DNA of 64,000 nucleotides, taken from the NCBI RefSeq assembly GCF_017308975.1, contig NZ_JADWPD010000001.1, positions 473,612-537,611 of the forward strand, read 5' to 3'. The notes under the pieces are model-generated. The model did not search any database. It saw only the letters and a list, made by a program, of their open reading frames with translations, and had not been told where the DNA came from. Below are positions 27,342-35,714 of this stretch, piece by piece; position 1 is the first letter of the stretch, and the number at the start of each line of letters is the position of its first letter. The DNA comes from Amycolatopsis sp. MtRt-6. Lineage in GTDB: Bacteria > Actinomycetota > Actinomycetes > Mycobacteriales > Pseudonocardiaceae. The position numbers and the translations under genes were made by a program.

Positions 27342-28190
27342 ATGACTGGGGATTTCCGCTTCGGTGTCAACATGGTCGTGCCGGACAGCCGCGCCGCCTG
27401 GGTCGAGAAGTGCCGCAAGGTCGAGGACCTCGGCTACGACGTCCTGTCGGCGGCCGACCACCTCGGCATGGCGCCGCCGTTCCCGGCGCTGGTGCTCGCC
27501 GGCGAGGCCACCTCGCGCGTCAAGCTGAACACCTTCGTGCTGAACTCGGCGTTCTACAACCCGACGCTCCTGGCTCGGGAGGTCACGGGCACCGACCAGT
27601 TCACCGACGGCCGGCTGGAGCTGGGTCTCGGTGCTGGGTACGTCCAGGCCGAGTTCGAAGCCGCCGGGATGCCGTTCCCGTCGGCGGGCGAGCGCGTCGA
27701 CCACCTCGAGCGGACCATCACCGAGCTCAAGCGGCTGTACGCCGATCCGGAGCACAAGCCCGCGCCGACGCGTCCCGAAGGGCCGCCGTTGCTCATCGGC
27801 GGCCGCGGCGATCGCGTGCTGAGCCTCGCCGTCGAGCACGCCGACACCATCGGCTTCACCGGCGGGGTGAGCGCGGAGCAGGTCGACGAGCGCGTCGCGT
27901 TCGTCCGCGCGAAGCTCGGCGCCCGCGAGTCCGAGGTGGAGTTCAACCTGCTCTGCCAGTTCATCACCATCACCGACGACCGCGCGGCGGGGCTGGCCGC
28001 CCTCGCCGAGCGCCTGCAAGGCCGCTTGACGGTCGAACAGCTCAGCGAGCTGCCGACGGCCTTCGTCGGCACGCCGGCGCAGATCGCCGACCAGATCCGG
28101 GGCCACCGGGAGCGGTTCGGCTTCACCTACTTCACCCTCCTGGAGATGCATCTGGAGGAATTCGCACCAGTCCTCGAACACCTCCGATGA
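27342..28190 (+). CDS. LLM-class F420-dependent oxidoreductase (second of two)
   Basis: 282 residues, paralogous to its neighbour throughout (LGYDVLSAADHLG, GRLELGLGAGY, LLIGGRGDRVL). The ATG is preferred, since TACCTT ends seven bases before it. A GTG six codons upstream that overlaps the previous stop (GTGA) is an alternative and would couple translation. It overlaps the following ABC ATPase by four bases, so reductases and transporter form one operon. Confidence 0.9.
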   Translation: MTGDFRFGVNMVVPDSRAAWVEKCRKVEDLGYDVLSAADHLGMAPPFPALVLAGEATSRVKLNTFVLNSAFYNPTLLAREVTGTDQFTDGRLELGLGAGYVQAEFEAAGMPFPSAGERVDHLERTITELKRLYADPEHKPAPTRPEGPPLLIGGRGDRVLSLAVEHADTIGFTGGVSAEQVDERVAFVRAKLGARESEVEFNLLCQFITITDDRAAGLAALAERLQGRLTVEQLSELPTAFVGTPAQIADQIRGHRERFGFTYFTLLEMHLEEFAPVLEHLR

Positions 28191-28792
28191 TCGACGCGAA
28201 GGGGCTCGGCGTCCGGGCCGGCGAGCTGTGGTTGTTCGACGACCTGGACTTCTCCGTCGAACCCGGCGAGTGCGCCGCGATCGTCGGGCCGAACGGAGTC
28301 GGCAAGTCGACCCTGATGCGCTGCTTCTACGGCATGCAGAAGCCACAGCGCGGCCGCGTGCTGATCGACGGCAAGGTGCCGGACGAACGGGACGTCGAGT
28401 TCCGCCGCAAGGTGTCGGTGCTGTTCGACGACTCCGACTTCTTCGCGGAGCTGACGCCGCTGCAGCACCTCGAGCTGCTGTCCGGCTCGTTCGGCGCCGA
28501 CCTCGGCGACCACGAGGAGCTGTTGCGCGACGCGGGCCTCGGCGAACGCATGCGCGTGACGTCCGGGCACTTCTCCGCGGGCCAGCGCCGTCGCCTGCTC
28601 CTGCTCGGCGTCACGGCCCGGCCGCACCGGGTGCTCCTGCTCGACGAGCCGGAACGCGCGCTGGACACCGCGGGCAAGGAGTGGCTGGTCGAGGTGATCG
28701 CCCGGTCGACGGCGGCCGGCGCGGCGGTCGTGGTGGCCACCCACCACCCGCCGCTGCTGGAGGCCGCGGACAGCGTGCTCGAGCTGTGGTGA
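28187..28792 (+). CDS. ABC transporter ATP-binding protein
   Basis: A compact 201-residue ATPase. Walker A is GPNGVGKSTLM (about 37-47), the signature region is FSAGQRRRLLL and Walker B is VLLLDEPERALDT, with a late His in VATHHPP. The ATG lies inside the preceding stop, and the stop overlaps the permease start. It is presumably the energy subunit for the membrane protein that follows. Confidence 0.9.
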   Translation: MIDAKGLGVRAGELWLFDDLDFSVEPGECAAIVGPNGVGKSTLMRCFYGMQKPQRGRVLIDGKVPDERDVEFRRKVSVLFDDSDFFAELTPLQHLELLSGSFGADLGDHEELLRDAGLGERMRVTSGHFSAGQRRRLLLLGVTARPHRVLLLDEPERALDTAGKEWLVEVIARSTAAGAAVVVATHHPPLLEAADSVLELW

Positions 28793-30066
28793 CGCTGACT
28801 CCGCGGCGGATGCGGATCCCCGGGCGCAAGCGGTTCGGCGGGATCTTCAGCGGCGACACCGCCACCTTCGTCTTCCTGTTCGGCTTCGGGTTCCTGTTCA
28901 CCGCGTTCTTCCACGTCGACAGCTGGCGGCCGGCGCTCTACGGATCCTCCATTGTGGACTTCCCAGCCGTGCTCGGCCTGCTGACGCTCTGCTGCGCGGT
29001 GGGCTGGCGCGGCCTGCTGCGCCGCGGCTTCGCGTGGGTCGAACCGGCGGAGCTGACCTGGCTCGACTTCGCCCCGGTGGACCGCGGCCGCGTCGTCACG
29101 CTGCGGCTGCTCGGCGCGTGGACCGGCGTGGTCGCGGTGACTGGCTACCTGGCCGCGCTGCTGCTCGCCGTCGGCGGCGCCGGGCTGGAGCAGTGGCGGG
29201 CCGCGGTCGCGATCGTCGTCGCGACCGGGGTGGCGGCCTTCGCTTCGGCCCGGCGGACGTCGCTGCGCCTCGACGCGCTCGGCCCGCTGGTGCTCGCGGT
29301 CGTCGGCCTCGGGATCGCCGCGCTCGGCCTCGGCCCGGCGGTGGTCCAGGTCGTCGCGGTCGGGGTCCTGGTCGCGGCGCTGCCGCTGGCCGTCGGCGGC
29401 GAACCGGTGTCACGCGCGGGCCGGGCGGCGCTGCTCGCCGGGTGGGACAGCCGGGTGCTGCGCTCGGTCGCCGTCACCTTCCTCGACCCGATGATGCTGC
29501 TGCCGCCGTCCGCGCCCACCGGCGGGCTTTCGCTGCGCCGCCCGACGCCGTTGCGGCTGGCCTGGGCGGGCACGCTCGGCCGCTCGCGGTACGCGGGCGC
29601 GGCGATGCTGGTCGGTCTCGCGGTCGTCGTCGCGCACATCGCGCTGCCGACCGTGCCGGGCGCGGTCCTGATCGGCATCGGCGGGTACGTCGCGCTGCTG
29701 CCGTTCGGCGGCGGCCTCGGCGAGCTCTGGCGCAACCCGGGGCGCCGGCGGTGGCTGGGCTCGGCGAATCGCGACCTCGTGCTGGCCCACGGCCTGGTGC
29801 TCGCCGGAGTGGGTCTCGCCTGGTTGACAGTGCTCGTCGCGGTCACCCTCGCGGGTGGGACGTCGTTCGCCGCGACCGCCTGGCTCGCCGTGCCGCTGTC
29901 GGTCCTCTCGATCCTGCGCACGGTCACCCGCACCGCCGTTGACTACGCGAATCCCGGTTTCGTCGACACCCCGATGGGCCCGATGCCCGCCAACCTCACC
30001 CGGCAGCTGTTCCGCGGTCTCGATCTCCAGGTCATCGGCATCGTGGTGCTCGCCGCCGCCGTTTGA
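28789..30066 (+). CDS. DUF6297-like ABC permease
   Basis: 425 residues with about ten predicted membrane helices, from residue 30 to the C-terminus. It starts with a basic cytosolic stretch (RRMRIPGRKRFGG). It resembles the actinobacterial DUF6297 membrane proteins encoded next to a single ATPase. The GTG overlaps the ATPase stop (GTGA). The transported substrate is unknown. It ends the four-gene LLM-LLM-ATPase-permease run. Confidence 0.8.
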   Translation: MTLTPRRMRIPGRKRFGGIFSGDTATFVFLFGFGFLFTAFFHVDSWRPALYGSSIVDFPAVLGLLTLCCAVGWRGLLRRGFAWVEPAELTWLDFAPVDRGRVVTLRLLGAWTGVVAVTGYLAALLLAVGGAGLEQWRAAVAIVVATGVAAFASARRTSLRLDALGPLVLAVVGLGIAALGLGPAVVQVVAVGVLVAALPLAVGGEPVSRAGRAALLAGWDSRVLRSVAVTFLDPMMLLPPSAPTGGLSLRRPTPLRLAWAGTLGRSRYAGAAMLVGLAVVVAHIALPTVPGAVLIGIGGYVALLPFGGGLGELWRNPGRRRWLGSANRDLVLAHGLVLAGVGLAWLTVLVAVTLAGGTSFAATAWLAVPLSVLSILRTVTRTAVDYANPGFVDTPMGPMPANLTRQLFRGLDLQVIGIVVLAAAV

Positions 30067-30097
30067 CCTACTCTCGTTGCGACGAAGGGAGCAGCCA

Positions 30098-30676
30098 GTG
30101 GGAGGCGGGCACGCACCGGGCGTCGGGCGCAGGGCGACCAGCGAGTTCCCGGCCGGCTGGACCGACGAGCAGATCATCTCCGTGGTCAAGGACGTCGCGA
30201 ACGACCCCAGCGAGGCCCGGCGGCAGCAGCGCAACGGCCGGTGGCGCTGCGCCGGCGAGCGGTTCAACGTGCACCTGATCGTGCTGGTCGAGGACAACGG
30301 GCACGTCCACACGGCGTACCCGGTGGCCGGGCCGGGCGTGATCCGCAACCCCGACACCGCGCGCGACCCGGCGAACCCGACGGTCGCCGACCTCAAGGGC
30401 AACCGGATCAGCTTCTTCGCCGACAGCGTCCTGACGATGATCGGCAACCGCCTCTCCCCGGCGGACTACACGCACTACCGGACCCTGCTCTGGGCCGGCG
30501 AGTGGGAGGAGCTGGCCGACGTGCTGGCCGCCCACGCCTACCGCGTCGGCTTCGGCTTTTCCGCCGACGAGTTCTCGGACTTCGAGAAGCTGCTCAACAG
30601 CTACGACCTGCCGGTCCCGGGCTGCGCGTTCCTCAACGACCGCGAGCACATCCTCAAGCACCTGCGGCCGGTCTAG
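30098..30676 (+). CDS. Small EndoU-like nuclease with an immunity-like C-terminal region
   Basis: 192 residues without signal peptide. The N-terminal half matches the bacterial EndoU nuclease fold found at the tips of polymorphic toxins: GGGHAPGVG at the start, EFPAGWTDEQI and the closing HTAYP near residue 75. His5 would be the first catalytic His. The last 80 residues (about 108-190, with AGEWEELADVLAAHAYR) look like MafI/CdiI-type immunity proteins instead. No trafficking domain is present. The GTG is 7 bases after AAGGGAG. The EndoU match is fairly good; the immunity reading is tentative. Confidence 0.65.
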   Translation: MGGGHAPGVGRRATSEFPAGWTDEQIISVVKDVANDPSEARRQQRNGRWRCAGERFNVHLIVLVEDNGHVHTAYPVAGPGVIRNPDTARDPANPTVADLKGNRISFFADSVLTMIGNRLSPADYTHYRTLLWAGEWEELADVLAAHAYRVGFGFSADEFSDFEKLLNSYDLPVPGCAFLNDREHILKHLRPV

Positions 30677-30715
30677 TGTCGCGCGGCTGAGGTTCGTCGA
30701 CGGCGACCCGACTCA

Positions 30716-30802
30716 AGCGCCCCAATGTGGCCTTCGGTGCGTTCAACGCACCCAATGTGGCCTTCGGTGCGTTGAGCGCAACCAAGGCCACATTGGGGCG
30801 CT
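30716..30802. repeat. Direct and inverted repeat cluster
   Basis: A 23-bp unit beginning CCCAATGTGGCCTTC occurs twice at 30-bp spacing (30721-30743 and 30751-30773). A third copy is inverted, so that 19-bp arms at 30716-30734 and 30784-30802 form a perfect stem with the middle copy in the loop. It is intergenic, after the EndoU-like gene. It is likely a dispersed genomic repeat or a terminator-like element. Confidence 0.75.
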
Positions 30803-30902
30803 CGGGGAGCCAGCACCGGCGTCCAGCCCGCCATCGCGACGGGGACGCCGCTCTCCCAGAACGTGAACTCCTTGCCGGCAAAGTTCGAGGCGGCCCCGGC
30901 GG

Positions 30903-31175
30903 TCAGCTCGCCTGGGAGAGCGGTGGTGACGCGGCGGGTGTGACGGCCGCGCGGAGTTCGTCGAGCGGCAGGCCGACGGCGTCGGCGATGGCCGCGACCG
31001 TGAAGAACGCCGGCGTCGGGATGCGGCCGGTCTCGATCTTCCGGAGCGTCTCGACGGAGATGCCGGCCTCGGCGGCGACGTCGACCATGCTCCGGCCGGC
31101 CCGCGCTTCCCGCAGCGCCTGGCCGAGCCGTTCGCCCCGTTCGCGCTCTTCATCCGTAAGCGGTACGCGCACCAT
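30903..31175 (-). CDS. XRE-family helix-turn-helix regulator
   Basis: 90 residues. A Cro/C1-type helix-turn-helix spans about residues 16-70 (LREARAGRSMVDVAAEAG, SVETLRKIETGR). The ATG giving MVRVPLTDEERERG is chosen because TAGAAT ends seven bases upstream (leaderless) and there is no Shine-Dalgarno sequence. A longer frame upstream crosses a terminator and is unlikely. A 23-bp inverted repeat of DnaA-box-like sequences lies in its promoter and may be its operator. Confidence 0.85.
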   Translation of the reverse strand: MVRVPLTDEERERGERLGQALREARAGRSMVDVAAEAGISVETLRKIETGRIPTPAFFTVAAIADAVGLPLDELRAAVTPAASPPLSQAS

Positions 31176-31199
31176 GGGAGGGATTCTAATACCAGACGA

Positions 31200-31222
31200 G
31201 TTGTCCACTGCCTGTGGACAAC
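31200..31222. promoter_or_regulatory. DnaA-box-like inverted repeat in the XRE promoter
   Basis: Arms GTTGTCCAC and GTGGACAAC with a 5-base spacer. One strand reads TTGTCCACA, the consensus DnaA box of high-GC actinobacteria, and the other TTGTCCACT. It lies 25 bases upstream of the XRE start codon. It may bind DnaA or be the regulator's own operator. Confidence 0.5.
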
Positions 31223-31238
31223 TCTGTGCACAGGTGTG

Positions 31239-31273
31239 GAAAAGGCCCCGCCGAACCGAAGTTCGGCGGGGCC
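31239..31273 (-). terminator. Intrinsic terminator of the secreted peptidase
   Basis: A 13-bp perfect stem (GGCCCCGCCGAAC and complement, CGAA tetraloop). On the minus strand it is followed by TTTTCC. It lies 19 bases after the peptidase stop. Confidence 0.9.
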
Positions 31274-31291
31274 CCACCACATCTAGTGCCT

Positions 31292-32911
31292 TCAGGCGCC
31301 CGCGGGCACCGGAAGTGGCATGCCGGGCAGGCTCTGGTCGTTCGGCACCACGCCGTCGACGAGGTAGGCCTCCACGACCTTGTCCACACCCGCGTTGCCG
31401 CCGGCGTAGATGCCGTGGTCACCCTCACCGGTGACCGTCAGCATCCGCGAACCCGCGAACGCCTTGTGCGCGCGCTGCGCACCCTCGAGCGGCGTCGCCG
31501 GGTCGTGCACCGACTGGACGATCAGCACCGGCGGGACACCCTTGCCGTCCAGCACGGGGAGCGGGGCCGGCGGCTTCTTCCAGAACAGGCACGGCTGGAT
31601 GAACCAGCCCGCACCCAGGAGCGGCAGCTGCTTGTCGATCAGCTTCTGCGAGTCCCGGATGGCGCTGTTGGGCGAGCCGGTCCACGGACCCTCGTTGCAC
31701 GGGATGGTCCAGAAGCTGGCGTCGTAGGAGTCGCCGTCGGCCGGCACCATCAGCGGCTGCGGGCCGTAGGTGACGGTGCTCTTGTCGCCGGCCTTGACCT
31801 TCTGCGCGGCCGAGGCCTTGGCCTGCGCCGAAGCGGTGCCCTGGGTCAGCGTGCGGACGCTGACCAGGTAGTCGGCCAGGCCGGGGAAAGCGCGCTTCGA
31901 GTAGATGTTCGACGCGATGAACGAGTCCAGGCCGTTGGCCGAGACGGTCGAGCCGTCGGGCAGGGTGACCGCGCCCTGGGTCAGGGCGTAGCGGACCTGC
32001 TCGTAGGTCTGGCGGGCGGCCTCGCCGGTGGTGCCGAAGTGGTAGAGCTTGTCGTACTTCGCCATCCACGGGAGGAAGTCCGAGCGCCAGCGGCGCTCGA
32101 AGCCGAGCGGCTGCCAGTCGAACGACTTCTGCCAGGTCGTGGTGAACTCGGTGGCCGAGTCGAGGACGAACCGGCCGGTGCGCGTCGGGTAGGCCTGCGC
32201 GTAGTGCGAGCCCATCCAGGTGCCCGCCGAGTAGCCAACCCAGTTGATCTTGTCGCGACCGAGCAGCACGCGCAGCAGGTCGATGTCCTTGACCGTCTGG
32301 TCGGTGTTGATCAGCGGGCCCAGCTCGCCGGACTTCTGCTGGCAGGACAGCGCCGCGTACTTCGTCGCCTGCAGGATGAGGTTGAGGTTGCCGCGGTCGC
32401 GGTCACGCGGGTCCAGGTCCGAGCCGGTCCCGATCGCGCCGCCGCAGGTGATGTTGGTGCTCTTGCCGGTGCCGCGCGGGTCGAAGCCGACGATCTCCTG
32501 GTGCTCGCGCAGCTTCGTCTGGTTGCGCAGGCGGGCCGGGAAGTTGCGGCCGGGCGCGCCCGGGCCACCGGGGTTGGTGACGACGCTGGCGGTGGCGTCC
32601 GACTTCGCCTTCAGCCGGCTGACCGCGATGGTGAGGTCGATCTGGGCGTTGGCCTGGTACCAGTTGCGCGGGGTCTTGTAGGTCGCGCACTCCATGTCCT
32701 CGGCGCCCGCGGGCGGGGCCGTCGGCAGCTCGGAGGGGACAGCGCACTTGTGCCAGTCGAGCTTCTGGTTCGCGTACTGAGCCGGGATGTTCGTGGAGTT
32801 CAGCGGCTGCTTACCGGCCGCGACCTCCTGACCTGCGAACGCAGGAGTGAACCCGGCCAGCAGGGTGCCGGCAATCGCCGGGATCACCACCGCGTAGCGG
32901 AGTCGTGTCAT
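31292..32911 (-). CDS. Secreted tripeptidyl-aminopeptidase-type alpha/beta hydrolase
   Basis: 539 residues. It has a signal peptide (about 1-26, ending AFAG) and the alpha/beta-hydrolase fold. The nucleophile Ser is in GYSAGTWMG (about 238), the Asp is probably in SVHDPATPL and the His in GEGDHGIYAG. The C-terminal TAP-like domain is present. It matches the secreted Streptomyces tripeptidyl aminopeptidases (Slp/Tap), which take tripeptides from the N-termini of extracellular proteins. AAGGGG lies seven bases before the ATG. Monocistronic with its own terminator. Confidence 0.9.
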   Translation of the reverse strand: MTRLRYAVVIPAIAGTLLAGFTPAFAGQEVAAGKQPLNSTNIPAQYANQKLDWHKCAVPSELPTAPPAGAEDMECATYKTPRNWYQANAQIDLTIAVSRLKAKSDATASVVTNPGGPGAPGRNFPARLRNQTKLREHQEIVGFDPRGTGKSTNITCGGAIGTGSDLDPRDRDRGNLNLILQATKYAALSCQQKSGELGPLINTDQTVKDIDLLRVLLGRDKINWVGYSAGTWMGSHYAQAYPTRTGRFVLDSATEFTTTWQKSFDWQPLGFERRWRSDFLPWMAKYDKLYHFGTTGEAARQTYEQVRYALTQGAVTLPDGSTVSANGLDSFIASNIYSKRAFPGLADYLVSVRTLTQGTASAQAKASAAQKVKAGDKSTVTYGPQPLMVPADGDSYDASFWTIPCNEGPWTGSPNSAIRDSQKLIDKQLPLLGAGWFIQPCLFWKKPPAPLPVLDGKGVPPVLIVQSVHDPATPLEGAQRAHKAFAGSRMLTVTGEGDHGIYAGGNAGVDKVVEAYLVDGVVPNDQSLPGMPLPVPAGA

Positions 32912-33090
32912 ACGGTTGCCCCTTTTGGGTTTTGCGCGTGCGGAGTCGGGCTATTGATATAGGGCCCATGGGGACGAAGCAACCGACGTTGGTTGGCATC
33001 GCGGATCGTGGCGATCAAATCGATACCGGACAAGCGTGACTCGCTGTCACGGAGGTCTTAAGGTCAGGCAGTCGGTTACGGGAGTGTTAG

Positions 33091-33378
33091 GTGAGGTCGA
33101 TGTCGACTGTGAAGCACGACGGAAAGGTGCGCGGGTTTCAGTTCAGCCCGTGGAACCTGCTCCTGATCGTCCCGCTGCTGGTCCTGGTCACGCCACTGTT
33201 CAACATGGACGGTCCGCGGCTGTTCGGGATGCCGTTCTTCTACTGGTTCCAGTTCCTCATGGTGGGCGTCGGGGTGTTGAGCACCTGGGTCGTCTACATG
33301 ATGACGCGGGACAAGCCGACCGTTGACGCGCCGGACAAGCTGAGCGTCGAGGACCTGGACGAGGGGGACGCTCGATGA
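33091..33378 (+). CDS. DUF3311 small membrane protein
   Basis: 95 residues, two membrane helices (about 22-40 and 48-70) and a charged acidic tail. DUF3311 proteins accompany sodium:solute symporters of the MctP type and are thought to be small partner subunits. The GTG has GGGAG six bases upstream; an ATG three codons later is also possible. The stop overlaps the symporter ATG (ATGA), so the two are coupled. Confidence 0.88.
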   Translation: MRSMSTVKHDGKVRGFQFSPWNLLLIVPLLVLVTPLFNMDGPRLFGMPFFYWFQFLMVGVGVLSTWVVYMMTRDKPTVDAPDKLSVEDLDEGDAR

Positions 33379-35018
33379 GCAACCTGCAGTGGCCCGAGCT
33401 GATCATCTTCACGATCTTGTTCGCCCTGGTCACCGTGCTCGGCTTCATGGCGTCGCGCTGGCAGCGCGGCAGCACGCTCGACCACCTGGACGAATGGGGC
33501 CTCGGCGGCCGCAAGTTCGGCTCGTGGATCACCTGGTTCCTGCTCGGCGGCGACCTCTACACGGCGTACACGTTCGTCGCGGTGCCCGCGCTGGTGTTCA
33601 GCGCCGGCGCGCTCGGCCTCTACGCGCTGCCCTACACGATCGTGGTCTACCCGATCGTGCTGCTCCCGGCGCTGCGGATGTGGTCGGTTTCGCGGGTGCG
33701 CGGCTACGTCACCCCGGCCGACTTCGTGCGCGGCCGCTTCGGCTCGCCGATCCTCGCGCTGCTGGTCGCGATCACCGGCATCGTCGCGACCATGCCGTAC
33801 ATCGCGCTGCAGCTGGTCGGCCTCGAAGCCGTGCTGCGGACGATGGGCATCAACGGCTCGGGCATCGTCGGGCACCTGCCGCTGCTGGTCGCCTTCATCA
33901 TCCTGGCCTTCTACACCTACCAGTCCGGCCTGCGGGCGCCCGCGCTGATCGCGTTCGTCAAGGACATCCTGATCTACCTGGTGATCCTGGTGGCGATCAT
34001 CTACCTGCCCTCGAAGCTGGGCGGCTGGTCGCACATCTTCGACACCGCGGTGGCGAAGTTCGACAAGACGCCGTCGAAGGCCGACGGCATCCTGCTGACC
34101 GCCAACAACCAGCTGCAGTACGCGACCCTGGCGCTGGGTTCGGCGCTCGCGCTGTTCCTCTACCCGCACTCGCTGACCAGCGTGCTGGCCTCGCGCGGGC
34201 GCAGCGTCATCAAGCGGAACATGGTCGCGCTGCCGGCGTACTCGCTGGTGCTCGGCCTGCTGGCCCTGCTCGGGTACGTCGCGATCACGGCGGGTGTCAA
34301 GCCGCTGACGAACGCGGCGACCGGCTCGGCCGACGGCAACACGATCGTCCCGGTGCTGTTCGAGAACCAGTTCGCCTCGTGGTTCGCGGGCATCGCGTTC
34401 GCCGCGATCGGCATCGGCGCCCTGGTCCCGGCCGCGATCATGTCGATCGCCGCGGCCAACCTGTGGACGCGCAACATCTACAAGGAGTACCTCCGCAAGA
34501 ACGCAACGCCGCAGGAAGAGGCGAAGCAGGCGAAGCTCGCTTCGCTGGTCGTGAAGCTCGGCGCGGTCGCGGTGATCATCCTGATCGACCCGCAGTTCTC
34601 GATCGACCTGCAGCTCATCGGCGGCGTGCTGATCCTGCAGACGCTGCCGGCCGTGGCACTGGCGCTGTACACGCGCTGGTTCCACCGCTGGGGCCTGATC
34701 GCGGGCTGGGTCGTCGGCATCGGCTGGGGCCTGATCATGCTGTACGGCATCCCCAACCCGGCCAACGGCAAGCTGCACTTCGGCGGCTCGGCGCTGTCGC
34801 TGGGCAACCTGTCGCTGTTCGGCTGGCACCCGTTCGCGGGGTCCCCGGTCCAGATCTACGTCGGTTTCGTGGCCCTGATCGGCAACCTGGTGGTCGCGGC
34901 CATCGTCACGGTGATCGCGCGGAAGATGAAGGTGTTCAACGGCACCGACGACACCGAGCCCGAGGACTACCACGCCGACGAGCACGACAAGGACCTGCGC
35001 CCGATCGGCGTCCACTGA
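33375..35018 (+). CDS. mctP: Sodium:solute symporter, monocarboxylate permease MctP-like
   Basis: 547 residues with about 13 membrane helices of the SSS family (YTAYTFVAVPALVFSAGALG, YIALQLVGLEAVL, FLYPHSLTSVLASR). Together with the DUF3311 partner it fits MctP-type uptake systems for lactate, pyruvate, acetate or similar monocarboxylates. The C-terminal tail is charged and cytosolic. Uptake of such acids would link naturally to pckG-driven gluconeogenesis elsewhere in the window (inference). Confidence 0.9.
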   Translation: MSNLQWPELIIFTILFALVTVLGFMASRWQRGSTLDHLDEWGLGGRKFGSWITWFLLGGDLYTAYTFVAVPALVFSAGALGLYALPYTIVVYPIVLLPALRMWSVSRVRGYVTPADFVRGRFGSPILALLVAITGIVATMPYIALQLVGLEAVLRTMGINGSGIVGHLPLLVAFIILAFYTYQSGLRAPALIAFVKDILIYLVILVAIIYLPSKLGGWSHIFDTAVAKFDKTPSKADGILLTANNQLQYATLALGSALALFLYPHSLTSVLASRGRSVIKRNMVALPAYSLVLGLLALLGYVAITAGVKPLTNAATGSADGNTIVPVLFENQFASWFAGIAFAAIGIGALVPAAIMSIAAANLWTRNIYKEYLRKNATPQEEAKQAKLASLVVKLGAVAVIILIDPQFSIDLQLIGGVLILQTLPAVALALYTRWFHRWGLIAGWVVGIGWGLIMLYGIPNPANGKLHFGGSALSLGNLSLFGWHPFAGSPVQIYVGFVALIGNLVVAAIVTVIARKMKVFNGTDDTEPEDYHADEHDKDLRPIGVH

Positions 35019-35032
35019 GTCCGTTAAGTCCG

Positions 35033-35635
35033 TTAAGTCCATTGAGGACGGATGGCCGCCCGTGAGACGAGGTAGAGCACCACGCCGTTGAGCAGGTGCC
35101 AGAGGAAGTGCGTGCCGACCGGGACGTAGTCGCATACGTCCCGGTCGAGCGCACGCAGGCTCAGCGAGAGCGCGAAGATCGCCCCGGCCACGAGGTAGTG
35201 CGTCCAGGCGGCGTCGCGCTTGACGGCCGTCACGGCGGCGAAGACCCCCAGGCTGATGAGTGCGCCGAGGTAAAGCCCGCCACCCAGCAAAGCCGTGACG
35301 ACGGTGAGCGCGAGAAACGCCGGCGCGGCAACCCACCTCCAGCGCCCGCGCGCGAACAACACGGCGTACACCAGCATGAACCCGAGGATCGCCACCGAGT
35401 CCGCGACGGCGGCCCACCGCGTCGCAAGCAGGTGGAAGACGGTGCCCGCGACGAAGACGAGCCCGATCAGCGCGGCGAGCAAACGCCCGGTCCGGTCCCC
35501 GTTGGCCAGCCGCCACACGAGAACCGCGGCAACGAGGAAGGCCAGGTTGCTGAGATCGTTGAGCGGCTCACCCCAGAGCCCGGGCGCGACGCGTTCGCAG
35601 TACCCGTCGACGTAGTCCGTCACACCGCCAGCCAA
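35033..35635 (-). CDS. Ceramidase-like (CREST) membrane protein
   Basis: 200 residues with about seven helices. Features of the alkaline ceramidase/CREST superfamily are visible: YCER with PLNDLSNLAF near the start, GTVFHLLATRWAAVADS in the middle, and DRDVCDYVPVGTHFLWH near the end. The His and Asp residues would bind the catalytic metal. The substrate could be an amide-linked lipid. The start is uncertain: TTG at the given end, or GTG four codons later. It converges with the symporter gene. Confidence 0.8.
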   Translation of the reverse strand: MAGGVTDYVDGYCERVAPGLWGEPLNDLSNLAFLVAAVLVWRLANGDRTGRLLAALIGLVFVAGTVFHLLATRWAAVADSVAILGFMLVYAVLFARGRWRWVAAPAFLALTVVTALLGGGLYLGALISLGVFAAVTAVKRDAAWTHYLVAGAIFALSLSLRALDRDVCDYVPVGTHFLWHLLNGVVLYLVSRAAIRPQWT

Positions 35636-35651
35636 CCACGTCTAGCGTGAA

Positions 35652-35698
35652 GCTGTGACAACCGTGGCTTCGCCCCGGCCGGGGCTCCGCCACCCGGA
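35652..35698. repeat. Dispersed palindromic repeat, copy A
   Basis: About 47 bp. It contains the hairpin GGCTTCGCCCCGG/CCGGGGCTCCGCC. The reverse complement is nearly identical to 58981-59028, down to the flanking GCTGTGACAACC. It lies between the ceramidase-like gene and the AhpD-like gene, immediately after a TAGCGT -10 hexamer. Confidence 0.8.
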
Positions 35699-35714
35699 CC
35701 CCCGAAGGCGTGTA

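Noticed and set aside
30716-30802. A short CRISPR-like repeat
   Set aside because: Only two direct units with a 7-base spacing, an inverted third copy and no cas genes.
31200-31222. Chromosomal origin from DnaA-like boxes
   Set aside because: Only a single pair of boxes; no dnaA, dnaN, AT-rich unwinding region or box cluster.
33294-35516. A 740-residue minus-strand reading frame
   Set aside because: It lies antisense to the MctP and DUF3311 genes, is Arg/Gln/Asp-rich like other antisense frames, and shows no family motif.
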